The notes under the pieces are model-generated. The model was not told where the DNA came from. It was given only the letters and a program-made list of their open reading frames with translations, and ran no database searches. A stretch of 64,000 bases of DNA from Breznakibacter sp047600785. Lineage in GTDB: Bacteria; Bacteroidota; Bacteroidia; Bacteroidales; Marinilabiliaceae. The position numbers were made by a program, and so were the translations under genes. Location of the stretch: positions 248,001-312,000 of the forward strand of contig JASGKH010000001.1 in NCBI GenBank assembly GCA_047600785.1, written 5' to 3'. This document shows, piece by piece, positions 37,083 through 50,173 of the stretch (its first letter is position 1; each line of letters starts with the position of its first letter).

Positions 37083-37898
37083 TTATTTAACGGGAATGGT
37101 TTTTACAAGATTCCCTTTTTCAAACAGCAAGCGGGTGGTTAAGTTACCGTCTTGATCGTACACTAGTTGATAACCGTCCATTAAGTTACCGTTGATGAAA
37201 TAACCTGATTTCTCGATTTGCCCGGCCAGGTTATAAACCGAGTGTTGTCCGGTACCGGTAAATTGTGTCATGGCACTTTGTGGGACTTCTTTTTCTATCG
37301 GTTCATGGCGTTTATCAATAGAAGTCTCGAACTTTCCATTTTCATATACGCGTTCAGAAATCAACACGCCTTTCTCATCGAATACCTGCATGTTGCCAAC
37401 TGTTTTCCCGTTTTGCCAGGTTCCCGAATATTTTAATTTTCCGTTATCATGATAATACTTTTGCGGACCGTTACGTTTTCCCAAGTTATTATAATTCCAA
37501 TCATAAGCTTTTTGTCCATTGGGGTGATAAAACTGATAAGGACCAACCCAGTGATCGATTACCCACGTTCCCGTTTCCCAAAGGCTCCCATTTTCGAAAT
37601 AGAATTTGGCGTCACCATTGGCCATGCCATTCTTAAACGTGATTTCGTGTTTGGTGTTGCCGTTAGGGTATTTTCGGATCCAGGTACCTTCTTTTTTATT
37701 GTTGATATAATTTCCCTGTTCCACTATTTGTTTGCCCGAAGCATCAAAGGTGATCCAGAGCCCTTGTTTCAGGTTGGTTGCATCGGTTCGGTTAATGGTA
37801 TCGCCTTGGTAAATGTTAAACGATTGGGCATTGAGGCTGTGGATAATTACCGTCAAAAAAAAGATGGGCACGGATATGTATCTGATAGTTAGGCGCAT
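37083..37898 (-). CDS. Secreted MORN-repeat (YwqK-type) protein
   Basis: A 271-residue exported protein. The signal peptide (IFFLTVIIHSLNA) appears to be cut before Gln, giving QSFNIYQGD. The mature part is built of MORN-like repeats of about 22 residues: KEGTWIRKYPNGN, NGDAKFYFENGS, VGPYQFYHPNGQ, RNGPQKYYHDNGK and so on. Relatives are often labelled YwqK antitoxin, but there is no toxin gene nearby, and a signal peptide argues against a cytoplasmic antitoxin. A role as an envelope beta-sheet scaffold is more likely; the function is unknown. Confidence 0.75.
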   Translation of the reverse strand: MRLTIRYISVPIFFLTVIIHSLNAQSFNIYQGDTINRTDATNLKQGLWITFDASGKQIVEQGNYINNKKEGTWIRKYPNGNTKHEITFKNGMANGDAKFYFENGSLWETGTWVIDHWVGPYQFYHPNGQKAYDWNYNNLGKRNGPQKYYHDNGKLKYSGTWQNGKTVGNMQVFDEKGVLISERVYENGKFETSIDKRHEPIEKEVPQSAMTQFTGTGQHSVYNLAGQIEKSGYFINGNLMDGYQLVYDQDGNLTTRLLFEKGNLVKTIPVK

Positions 37899-38155
37899 TC
37901 GATTTCCTCCGATAATAGACTTCTGTGTTTAACGCAATCGCTACGTGAAAGTTCCATAAAATTATGACACAAAATAGAGGATATGAATGTGAAAACCAAG
38001 CAGCATAATTAACCACATAAGTTTGAATTTGCCTAAGTTATTCCGTTAATTTGTGTCACAACAAAAACATCGATGCCATGGCACTTTTGTAAGTCATGTC
38101 ATTAATTTATGAGAATAGGAAATAAAATTTTCCGGGATCGGTAAAAATATATGCA

Positions 38156-40471
38156 ATGTCACAATCCAAAGAAAAGCAAGGAAAACACCCTAAGACTTCT
38201 CAGTTAAAGGAGCAAATACGAGAAGTGTTTAATACCAATCCCAAACGCCATCTCAATTATAAGCAAGTGGCCGGGATGATGGGACATACCAAACAAGCCG
38301 ATAGGCAGTTGGTTCAAGTGTTGTTATATGAATTGCTGAACACAGGATTTCTGCACGAAGTGATAGGCGGAAAATTTCGGCTTGCTACCCAAGAGGCTTA
38401 TGTCGTGGGAAAGGTAGACATGACCACGTCCGGTTCGGCATATATTATTCCCGATGAAGGCGGGCAAGATATATTTGTGGCACAGGCCAACTTAAACCAG
38501 GCATTTGATGGGGATGAGGTAAAAGTGCGCTTGTACGCTCATCGAAAACGCCGCCAGCCAGAAGGGGAAGTGGTTGAGATCGTCAAACGCAAGCGCGAAC
38601 TTTTTGTGGGCAAGCTTGAGGTGTCCAAACATTTCGCCTTCTTGATTACCGATCGGAAAACCATATACCAAGACATTTTTATCCCATTGGAGAAGCTTAA
38701 CGGAGGTGTGGACGGACAAAAAGTAGTCGTGAAAATCACCGAATGGCCTTCGTTTGCCAAAAATCCGATTGGTGAGGTGGTGGACGTGCTGGGCAATCAG
38801 TTCGACAATCAGGCTGAGATGCATGCCATTTTGGCCGAATACAATTTGCCGTATAAATACCCGGAAGAAGTTGAAAAGGCAGCTGAGTTGATCGATGCCG
38901 TCATTTCCCGTGATGAAGTGGCCAAGCGACGTGATTTTCGCGAAATCACCACCTTTACCATTGATCCTGTGGACGCAAAAGATTTTGATGACGCTTTATC
39001 GGTCAGGGTTCTCGGAGATGGCGAAATTGAGGTTGGCGTACATATTGCCGACGTCACGCATTATGTCGTTGAAGGATCAGTCGTCGACGAAGAAGGATAC
39101 AGCCGTGCCACGTCTGTTTATTTGGTCGATCGCGTGGTCCCGATGTTACCGGAGAGATTGAGCAATTTTATTTGTTCATTGCGTCCCAATGAAGAAAAGC
39201 TATGTTATTCGGTCGTATTTAAGCTTAACAGTGATGCCCTTGTTCTTGACTGTTGGGTAGGGCGTACGGTTATTAAAAGCGATCGTCGCTTTACTTATGA
39301 GGAAGCGCAATCCATCATCGAAACAGGTCTGGGCGATTTTGCTTTCGAGCTCGATTTACTGAACAAACTTGCTGTGAAATTACGGGAGCAACGGTTTAAA
39401 AATGGGGCCATCGGATTCGACCGGGCAGAAGTGAAATTCGAAATTGATGAAAACGGGAAGCCGTTAAGTGTTTTTTTCAAAGAATCAAAAGATTCCAATA
39501 AGTTGATAGAAGAATTTATGCTATTGGCCAATAAACGAGTCGCCGAACTGATTGGACGCAGCGAAATCGACAAATCCAAACAGTCAAAGGCCAAAACGTT
39601 TGTTTACCGCATCCATGATGAACCAAATCCTGAGAAGTTTGAAACTTTTTCGCGGTTTGTAAGAAAGTTTGGCTACGATTTGTCGAAGACCAAGCCCTCA
39701 AAAATTGGTTTCTCACTAAACCATTTGCTTGATGAGGTTCAGGGGCGGCCCGAACAAAATATTGTGGAAACTTTGGCGGTACGCACGATGGCTAAAGCGA
39801 TTTATTCGACCCACAATATCGGTCATTATGGATTGGGATTTGGCTATTACACGCATTTTACCTCCCCTATACGCCGGTACCCCGATATGATGGTGCATCG
39901 TTTGCTTGACAGATACCAGAACGGAGGGCGATCGGTATCAGCCGAAGAATATGAAGAAAAATGCGAACATAGTTCGGAAATGGAAGCTCGGGCAGCCGAT
40001 GCTGAAAGAGCATCCATAAAATATAAACAGGTCGAATTCCTGAAAGAACGTATCGGGCAAGAGTTTGATGGGGTCATTTCGGGTGTAACCGAATGGGGCT
40101 TTTATGTCGAAATAGCAGAGAACAAATGCGAAGGAATGATCCCCATAAGAGATTTGGATGACGACTATTACGATTTCGACGAAGATAACTATTGTATTGT
40201 GGGGCGCCGTACAAAGAACAAATTCCAGTTGGGCGATCCCATTCGCATTGTCATTGCCAAAGCCAATTTGGAGAAAAAGCAACTCGATTTTGCCATTGCG
40301 GGTTCCGATGCCGCAAGCCGAAGTGCCAATGATTCTGCCAAGCATGCATCATTTTCCGCAAAAAGAGATGCCCAGCGGTATCCAAAGGCAAAAGCGAATA
40401 CTAAACCCCGAAATGGGGTCAAAGGGGCTTCGAAAAAAAGTAAATCCAAAGAAAAGAAAAGGAAAAAATAG
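38156..40471 (+). CDS. rnr: Ribonuclease R
   Basis: A processive 3'-5' exoribonuclease that degrades structured RNA. It has 771 residues. Order of domains: an N-terminal helix-turn-helix-like region, two cold-shock domains (for example GSAYIIPDEGGQDIFV), the RNB catalytic domain with DPVDAKDFDDALS holding the metal-binding Asp residues, VGVHIADVTHYV, YTHFTSPIRRYPD, then an S1 domain (FDGVISGVTEWGFYVEI). The last 60 residues form a very basic Lys/Ser/Ala tail. Only a distant TAAGTTTG (38018-38025) resembles a promoter. Confidence 0.96.
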   Translation: MSQSKEKQGKHPKTSQLKEQIREVFNTNPKRHLNYKQVAGMMGHTKQADRQLVQVLLYELLNTGFLHEVIGGKFRLATQEAYVVGKVDMTTSGSAYIIPDEGGQDIFVAQANLNQAFDGDEVKVRLYAHRKRRQPEGEVVEIVKRKRELFVGKLEVSKHFAFLITDRKTIYQDIFIPLEKLNGGVDGQKVVVKITEWPSFAKNPIGEVVDVLGNQFDNQAEMHAILAEYNLPYKYPEEVEKAAELIDAVISRDEVAKRRDFREITTFTIDPVDAKDFDDALSVRVLGDGEIEVGVHIADVTHYVVEGSVVDEEGYSRATSVYLVDRVVPMLPERLSNFICSLRPNEEKLCYSVVFKLNSDALVLDCWVGRTVIKSDRRFTYEEAQSIIETGLGDFAFELDLLNKLAVKLREQRFKNGAIGFDRAEVKFEIDENGKPLSVFFKESKDSNKLIEEFMLLANKRVAELIGRSEIDKSKQSKAKTFVYRIHDEPNPEKFETFSRFVRKFGYDLSKTKPSKIGFSLNHLLDEVQGRPEQNIVETLAVRTMAKAIYSTHNIGHYGLGFGYYTHFTSPIRRYPDMMVHRLLDRYQNGGRSVSAEEYEEKCEHSSEMEARAADAERASIKYKQVEFLKERIGQEFDGVISGVTEWGFYVEIAENKCEGMIPIRDLDDDYYDFDEDNYCIVGRRTKNKFQLGDPIRIVIAKANLEKKQLDFAIAGSDAASRSANDSAKHASFSAKRDAQRYPKAKANTKPRNGVKGASKKSKSKEKKRKK

Positions 40472-40480
40472 GCTTTAAAT

Positions 40481-40511
40481 GATAAAAAGTTGCCATCCGG
40501 TAGCTTTTTAT
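40481..40511. terminator. Bidirectional terminator between rnr and the S41 protease gene
   Basis: Stem GATAAAAAGTTGCC / GGTAGCTTTTTATC with two G-U pairs and an ATCC loop. Confidence 0.75.
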
Positions 40512-40514
40512 CGT

Positions 40515-41891
40515 TTATTTAGTTAGAATATTGTCAATCAACATTCTGAATTTGATCGGATTCAAATTCTCTTTGCTCCGTAGGAAAGGTCCTTGCTCAC
40601 TTAAAATAGGACTTTTCAAATCCATGGTGCCCTGATAACCCGAACTTGTGATGATCGATATGGCTTTTGCAAGTAAATTTTCATCCATATCGCCCAATTC
40701 ATGAGTGTAATCGTCGGCCATTATATGCAGAGGGACCTGTCCTTGCGTGTAATCGATCGTGCTATTGGAGTTTTGGGTTTTCATTATTAGCGGCATTATT
40801 GCCCACTCCTTTTCTTCCCTAGGTTCAGGGATAACGATTGAAGCGTAATATTTGCCGGGCGTAGTTGCTCCGATTTGTATCACATCCATGTAAGGTTTTA
40901 GCGAATAGATTATCATTTCACTGGCCGAAGCTGAGTTGCGGGTGGTCAGTACAATTAACCTGTTAAGATTAAGGTTAGATTGAACCGTATCGAACCGTTC
41001 TTCAAAAATCTCGGTATCATTTGGGTATTCTTTCAAATAAAAATCAGTTAGCGATGCATTATATGTCGATTTAAACATTGTTTGCCCCATAATATATGAC
41101 GGACCGATCGTGCTGGCTAGATATTTGGCCACACTTACCGAACCCCCACTGTTATACCTTAAATCGAGGATCAAATCAGTCAAATTTTCCATTTTAAACC
41201 GTTCAAAAACCTCGGTTAATTGATCCTTATACTTGTCTACAAATGAGTTGTAAATAAGATACCCGATCTTTTTCCCTTCAATTTCATAAATCGTATCCTT
41301 AAAAATAGGGTTGATGTCTAGGATCTTGGCTGTAAGTTTTATGGATGGTAATGAGCTGATAATCTCCGATGTACTGACAATTGAACCAAGCGTGAGCGTA
41401 TAGCTTTGTTTATTTAGGAGGTCATAGTAATTGTCTACATTCATTTCCTGCCCGTCTATTTTGTATAAAATATCCCCGCGTTTTATGTTGGCCTTGTCGG
41501 CAGGGCTATCTTTTTCGACATATTCCACAAATCCAACAACTTTATTATTAAACAATTTTAGCTCAAACGAATAGCCCATTGAAAATTCAACTCCCGATAA
41601 CGAAGCGGCAAGAGAAGAATACTCGTCGGTTATATATGACCATCGGTCATCAGTGTCGTTTAATAAATTATAGAAAAAGGCTTTAGGATCAGGTTGTTTA
41701 TTGGGATCTAATATAGGCATGTCTGTGTTCCACAAATACACAAAGTCCATTGTTTCTTTAATGAACCGATTTATTTCTTTGGTCCTTTCCGAAGTATCAT
41801 CGTCATGCTTACATCCCAAAGGAATGATGAGTAAAACTATCGCAGCAGCGGGAATGGACAATTTCATGAAAATTCTTTTAGATTTGGTCAT
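40515..41891 (-). CDS. S41 family (C-terminal processing) peptidase, lipoprotein
   Basis: A 458-residue lipoprotein with a signal ending LLIIPLGC. After the leader comes a helical region, then a PDZ domain (about residues 95-170, with DSPADKANIKRGDILYKIDGQ). The S41 protease core follows, with LILDLRYNSGGSVSVAKYLA and the nucleophile region TTRNSASASEM. The catalytic Ser motif is complete, so activity is plausible. Substrates are unknown; relatives trim or degrade envelope proteins. I took the ATG at 41891; starts at 41930 or 41867 are also in frame and would not change the lipobox. Confidence 0.85.
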   Translation of the reverse strand: MTKSKRIFMKLSIPAAAIVLLIIPLGCKHDDDTSERTKEINRFIKETMDFVYLWNTDMPILDPNKQPDPKAFFYNLLNDTDDRWSYITDEYSSLAASLSGVEFSMGYSFELKLFNNKVVGFVEYVEKDSPADKANIKRGDILYKIDGQEMNVDNYYDLLNKQSYTLTLGSIVSTSEIISSLPSIKLTAKILDINPIFKDTIYEIEGKKIGYLIYNSFVDKYKDQLTEVFERFKMENLTDLILDLRYNSGGSVSVAKYLASTIGPSYIMGQTMFKSTYNASLTDFYLKEYPNDTEIFEERFDTVQSNLNLNRLIVLTTRNSASASEMIIYSLKPYMDVIQIGATTPGKYYASIVIPEPREEKEWAIMPLIMKTQNSNSTIDYTQGQVPLHIMADDYTHELGDMDENLLAKAISIITSSGYQGTMDLKSPILSEQGPFLRSKENLNPIKFRMLIDNILTK

Positions 41892-42401
41892 GGCTGATAT
41901 TTTTAATTCTCCATAAAAATTTGAAAGCACATAAGGCTTGAACCTATTGCGAAAAGATTAGATCAAGGTAGTTATTGTTACACTATTTTTTGATCTTAGA
42001 GTAATCAATTTTGGAGGTTCCGATATTTTTTGTGTATTCAACTCTATATTTTTTTGCGCTTAACGTTTTTGAATTCAGGAATGAAACATTTTTTAATTGT
42101 TGTGGATATTAATTTTCCATCTTTTCGATTTGGAGATACGGTAAAAAAGGGTTTATCTTTGCACCCGCTTTCGACGGATAGCGCCCGGCATCCGGCCGGG
42201 GCCGCAGGGGGGACGTTCCGGTTGGACGCGTCCCGGTTCCGGCGGCCGCGCCGGGGAAAGGGCCGGCGCCGTGGGCAAGATCTTTGAAAACATTGGGAAG
42301 TACCTAAAAAACGGGGCGGGCGCATGCCCGCCCGGAAATTTTGGCGAGGAAAGAGCCGGGCCCCGTGACGGAAGGCCCACAGGAGAATCAAGAACTAAAA
42401 G
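41892..42401. other. Intergenic region and rRNA leader
   Basis: 510 bp between the S41 gene and 16S rRNA. The first half is AT-rich and holds the rRNA promoter near its right end. Past 42168 the base composition turns strongly GC-rich and hairpin-prone (for example GCGGGC-GCAT-GCCCGC at 42315-42330), typical of a transcribed pre-16S leader. The segment GATCTTTGAAAACATTGGGAAG near 42278 resembles conserved Bacteroidetes pre-rRNA leaders. No gene is supported here. Confidence 0.7.
42129..42161 (+). promoter_or_regulatory. rRNA operon promoter (Bacteroidetes type)
   Basis: TTTG at 42129-42132, a 21-nt spacer, then TATCTTTG at 42154-42161, an almost ideal match to TTTG-N19/21-TAnnTTTG. The GC content jumps just after the expected start site, marking the transcribed region. 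Confidence 0.85.
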
Positions 42402-43915
<1,514 letters not shown>

Positions 43916-44253
43916 CTGGAGAGGCCCTCCGGTGGTGCGGTCGCCCGCACCGGAACAACGGAAAGCACGGCGCTTTCCCGCCAAAGGTACCGACCAAAGA
44001 CATACGACGGGGATATCCCCGACGGCAGGCCCGGCAGGGTCGGCTGCACAGTCCCGTAGCTCAGTTGGTTAGAGCACTACACTGATAATGTAGGGGCCGG
44101 CAGTTCAAATCTGCCCGGGACTACCCGAGCACAAGGCGCCCCCCCCGTTTGGGAGGGCGGCGCGCAAGTCCGCAAGGACGGAACGCTCATTGACATGATG
44201 GCAGACCAAAACAAAAGGCCCGCGAGGGCGGGGCCGCAAATGCGGCCCGACGA
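43916..44253. other. 16S-23S internal transcribed spacer
   Basis: 338 bp holding only tRNA-Ile. The remainder is GC-rich and hairpin-prone. I looked for the tRNA-Ala (TGC) that often follows tRNA-Ile here and did not find it. Confidence 0.8.
44050..44123 (+). tRNA. tRNA-Ile (anticodon GAT)
   Basis: A complete cloverleaf can be folded by eye: acceptor AGTCCCG/CGGGACT, D stem GCTC/GAGC, anticodon stem CTACA/TGTAG with loop CTGATAA, T stem GGCAG/CTGCC with loop TTCAAAT, discriminator A. It lies in the 16S-23S spacer, the usual place for tRNA-Ile. CC follows but not a full CCA. Confidence 0.97.
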
Positions 44254-47050
<2,797 letters not shown>

Positions 47051-47146
47051 CGTGCACCGCGCGCGGCCGGTTGTTTTGGTCTTGCCGTGAATGTCAAGGA
47101 TAACACGGGCCTTGGGCGCGCAGGCGCGCCCGGGGCCCCCGACACC

Positions 47147-47253
47147 AAGGCGGCCACAGCGCAGGGGCCCCACCTCTTCCCATCCCGAACAGAGAAGTTA
47201 AGCCCTGCCGCGCCGATGGTACTGCGTACAGCGGGAGAGTAGGTCGCCGCCGT
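47147..47253 (+). rRNA. rrf: 5S ribosomal RNA
   Basis: Contains the conserved CCCACCTCTTCCCATCCCGAAC-like core, AGAGAAGTTAAGCCC and CGCCGATGGTACTGC. The terminal helix pairs GGCGGC (47149-47154) with GCCGCC (47246-47251). It lies about 100 bp after 23S and 6 bp before the terminator hairpin. Confidence 0.93.
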
Positions 47254-47259
47254 TCTTCG

Positions 47260-47298
47260 GGCCCCCCGGACGTTGCCGTCCGGGGGGCCTTTTTTTTT
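47260..47298 (+). terminator. Terminator of the rRNA operon
   Basis: A 13-bp perfect GC-rich stem GGCCCCCCGGACG / CGTCCGGGGGGCC with loop TTGC and a run of nine Ts. A textbook intrinsic terminator. Confidence 0.95.
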
Positions 47299-47344
47299 GC
47301 CCCTGCAAAAAAAGGACGCGCATCCCGCGGGGCCAAAAAAAACT

Positions 47345-47352
47345 TAACTTTG
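47345..47352 (+). promoter_or_regulatory. Candidate -7 element of the glycosylphosphotransferase operon
   Basis: TAACTTTG, 18 nt before the ATG at 47371. No -33 TTG at the expected spacing. Confidence 0.5.
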
Positions 47353-47370
47353 GGGTAAATTAAGAAGGTC

Positions 47371-48771
47371 ATGTTAAAAGAGAGAGAAAGAGCTGTAAAC
47401 GATATTTTGGCTTTTTTGGATGTTGTTATTGCGTGGTTATGTTTTAATGGGTTAGCCTATCTTTTGGCCGATGAGAAAATTAGTTCACGAAACAAAGATT
47501 TGTTCATTATCAATCTCTTTATTTTAGGGATATGGTATGTATTATCAAAACGTTTTAGGTTAGGAGAACTATATCGGTCAAGGCCTTATTCCATAATTAT
47601 TTTCAATTGTCTGGGTTTATCTTTTTTTGGCGGCAGTCTTTTGGCGATAACTTCGTTCCTGTTTAAAATAAGCTTGTTGGATGTAAGGATTTTGGCATTT
47701 TTCATTGTCCTAAATACATTGGTCACATTTTTGGCGAAAGTATTTATATACTCTGCCATGAAAAGGTTTAGACGCCAAGGATTGAATTCGAGGTCAGTGT
47801 TAATAGTCGGTGATAGATCAGCAGTTCCCTTGATACGTCAAATAATTAAGTTGAAAGAATGGGGATACAGAATATATGCGATAGTTGGAGAAGAGCGAAA
47901 TTTTACAGGGTTTGCCGATGCATTACCTATATTATCGACTGAAAATGTAGATATTAATAAGTTGATTGCTGAAAAAGCTATCGATGAGTTGATTTATTGC
48001 GTGGAAAAGCCGGACATCACGGAGATGGAGAGTCTATTGTTCGGTTGTGGCGAGGTTGGAGTGATTTTCAGAATGTATTCACCATTTTTTAATATGCTGA
48101 CCAATAAAATGCATGTACATTATTTTAATACCACTGCATTGCTTACGTTCTCAAATACTCCACAGGATTTTCTCGCTTTGCGTGCAAAACGGATTACTGA
48201 TTTTTTATCGAGCCTTTTTGCCATCGTGTTCCTTTCCCCTTTATTTGTTACGGTTGCCATAATGATTAAAGTTACTTCAAAAGGGCCGGTCTTCTTTAAA
48301 CAGAAAAGAGTTGGGCTTAGGGGACGCAAATTTTGGGTTTATAAATTCAGGACAATGGTGGTAAATGCAGAAAATCTGAAAGAAAAATTGATGGATAAGA
48401 ACGAAATGGATGGCCCTGTTTTCAAAATAACGAATGACCCAAGGATAACAGGCGTAGGACGTTTCCTAAGAAAGACCAGCTTAGATGAATTGCCTCAATT
48501 TTTTAATGTTTTTTTAGGAGATATGTCAATTGTAGGGCCACGGCCGCCAATTCCCCAAGAGGTGAAAGAATACGAGCGATGGCAGTTGCGGCGTTTGTCG
48601 ATGAAACCTGGTATTACTTGTATATGGCAAATATCTCCATCTCGGAACGATATTTCGTTCGAGGAATGGATGAAGATGGATTTGGAGTATATAGATAACT
48701 GGTCATTGAAGTTAGATTTTGTGATTATTCTAAAAACCATTCGTACCATGTTGAGGGCTGATGGGAAGTAA
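47371..48771 (+). CDS. Polyprenyl glycosylphosphotransferase (undecaprenyl-phosphate sugar transferase)
   Basis: Transfers a sugar-1-phosphate to undecaprenyl phosphate, starting capsule, exopolysaccharide or O-glycan synthesis. It has 466 residues. Four N-terminal membrane helices, a CoA-binding-like Rossmann segment (VLIVGDRSAVPLIRQII), then a further membrane helix around residues 270-295. The C-terminal bacterial sugar transferase domain has KVTSKGPVFFKQKRVG, FRTMV, FLRKTSLDELPQFFNV and MSIVGPRPP. These are all catalytic-domain signatures of the WcaJ/EpsE type. The sugar specificity cannot be read off. It heads a co-directional set of four genes. Confidence 0.93.
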   Translation: MLKERERAVNDILAFLDVVIAWLCFNGLAYLLADEKISSRNKDLFIINLFILGIWYVLSKRFRLGELYRSRPYSIIIFNCLGLSFFGGSLLAITSFLFKISLLDVRILAFFIVLNTLVTFLAKVFIYSAMKRFRRQGLNSRSVLIVGDRSAVPLIRQIIKLKEWGYRIYAIVGEERNFTGFADALPILSTENVDINKLIAEKAIDELIYCVEKPDITEMESLLFGCGEVGVIFRMYSPFFNMLTNKMHVHYFNTTALLTFSNTPQDFLALRAKRITDFLSSLFAIVFLSPLFVTVAIMIKVTSKGPVFFKQKRVGLRGRKFWVYKFRTMVVNAENLKEKLMDKNEMDGPVFKITNDPRITGVGRFLRKTSLDELPQFFNVFLGDMSIVGPRPPIPQEVKEYERWQLRRLSMKPGITCIWQISPSRNDISFEEWMKMDLEYIDNWSLKLDFVIILKTIRTMLRADGK

Positions 48772-48791
48772 ACAATTCTGAATCAATTAAA

Positions 48792-49586
48792 ATGGGGCGA
48801 TACAAACCGTTTCTTATAGCGGCAATCTTCTCAATGGTTGTTGCTGTTTCGTGCAAGGATCGTGTACCTAGCCAGTACCCAAATAAAAAGGAGATGGTCG
48901 ACATATTGGTTGACATCCATATGGCAGAGTCGATACTGACCAATCAGCGACCAGGACGTACTGTAGGGGAGAATTTATCGACCGGAATGTATAAGTCTAT
49001 TTTGGACAAATATGGATTGACCAAGGTAGAATTTGATTCTGCGTTAATTTGGTACACTTCGCATCCTCATGTTTATATAAAAGTGTACGATGATGTCATT
49101 GCCCGTCTGTCGGATATGGAGGCCCAAATTGCCAGCGATATGAGCAAGCAGGAAGAGAAAGATAAGCTTTTGGCCGAAAAAATGGCTACAAAGAATATTT
49201 GGAACGATTCTATATCATATCATTACCCATATTCTGATTCAACGAATACAAATCTAGTGTTTAAGCTGCAGGTCGATTCGTTTAAGCTCGGGCACATCCA
49301 GTACAGCGCCATCTATCGGTTTCAAAAAGAGGATTTGAAAAGAAAAACTGAATTTTGGATGGTTACCAATTATGCCGATTCGACCAGAGACACCTTGAAA
49401 ACCGATATCATAAAGATAATTCCCGCAAAAAATACCATCGCGACCCAGGAATTGGAAAAAGACAAATATTTGGTTGGGATCGAAGTCTTTTTGTTGAAGC
49501 ACGAATTGGACGATGAATTGGAAATCGACATCGATTCAATTTCACTGGAGTACATTCCCAGCCAAAACGTTGCCGATTACGAATAA
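48792..49586 (+). CDS. DUF4296 lipoprotein
   Basis: A 264-residue lipoprotein with signal ending VVAVSC. The segment ILVDIHMAESIL, followed by YKSILDKYGLTKVEFDSALIWYTSHP, is the DUF4296 signature known from Bacteroidetes. The C-terminal 120 residues are beta-rich and not recognised. Its stop overlaps the next start by one base. Function unknown; its place behind a glycosylphosphotransferase suggests an envelope or polysaccharide link by context only. Confidence 0.75.
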   Translation: MGRYKPFLIAAIFSMVVAVSCKDRVPSQYPNKKEMVDILVDIHMAESILTNQRPGRTVGENLSTGMYKSILDKYGLTKVEFDSALIWYTSHPHVYIKVYDDVIARLSDMEAQIASDMSKQEEKDKLLAEKMATKNIWNDSISYHYPYSDSTNTNLVFKLQVDSFKLGHIQYSAIYRFQKEDLKRKTEFWMVTNYADSTRDTLKTDIIKIIPAKNTIATQELEKDKYLVGIEVFLLKHELDDELEIDIDSISLEYIPSQNVADYE

Positions 49587-50173
49587 TGCCGGTATTCTCT
49601 GCACATTTTGCATTAAGTCCCAATGGAAAGTTAATAAAGTATCCATTGCTGGAATTAACGGATACAGGACAGGTTAAAGGTCTTGAATCGTTAGGAGATA
49701 CTTACGTGGAAAAGTACAGCGCCCAGTTTTTCAGTGGGTTATTGGTTCCCGCATTTTTGTCCGATCTACGAACTGAGGCGCTAGGGCTTTATGAACAAGG
49801 CACATTGGTATCGCGGATCAGCCAACTGTATACGAATGGGGTAAATTATGTGGTGCTTCCCAAAGAATTGGAGATGTCGTTTGCCCGCATAAGTAGCACC
49901 AATGCACCGACTATGATCTTTTGTGGAGGACAAGCACGTACAGTTACATTAAATCCCTGGTGCGAGATGAAAAATGAAATAGCAATGGGTCAGCACACGG
50001 GGTTGTCAGAAGTCCTGGGCAAATACCTCACTGAGCCTTGGCGTGCATTTGGCCCATTAAACTTAGGAGGGGCATTTGAAAAAAACTTTACCCCAGGGGT
50101 TTTATGTATAAGCGGAATCGACTGGCATACAAATATTTTGAGGAGGGATTGCACGTTTAAACGATTGATGTGA
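49586..50173 (+). CDS. Small protein resembling the N-terminal composite domain of amidohydrolases
   Basis: A 195-residue protein with no signal peptide. The start FSAHFALSPNGKLIKYPLLELTD and the later SGLLVPAFLSDLRTEAL resemble the beginning of amidohydrolase (cytosine-deaminase-like) proteins, where the text would read G-x-L-x-P-G-F-x-N-x-H-x-H. The metal-binding His residues are absent, and the catalytic barrel is missing. It is therefore probably not an active hydrolase. It overlaps the DUF4296 gene by 1 bp and cysQ by 4 bp (GTGA), so all three are translated from one message. No firm family assignment. Confidence 0.55.
   Translation: MPVFSAHFALSPNGKLIKYPLLELTDTGQVKGLESLGDTYVEKYSAQFFSGLLVPAFLSDLRTEALGLYEQGTLVSRISQLYTNGVNYVVLPKELEMSFARISSTNAPTMIFCGGQARTVTLNPWCEMKNEIAMGQHTGLSEVLGKYLTEPWRAFGPLNLGGAFEKNFTPGVLCISGIDWHTNILRRDCTFKRLM

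Noticed and set aside
37083..37898. Toxin-antitoxin pair based on a YwqK label
   Set aside because: No toxin-like partner is adjacent, and the protein has a signal peptide, so it is treated as an exported MORN-repeat protein.
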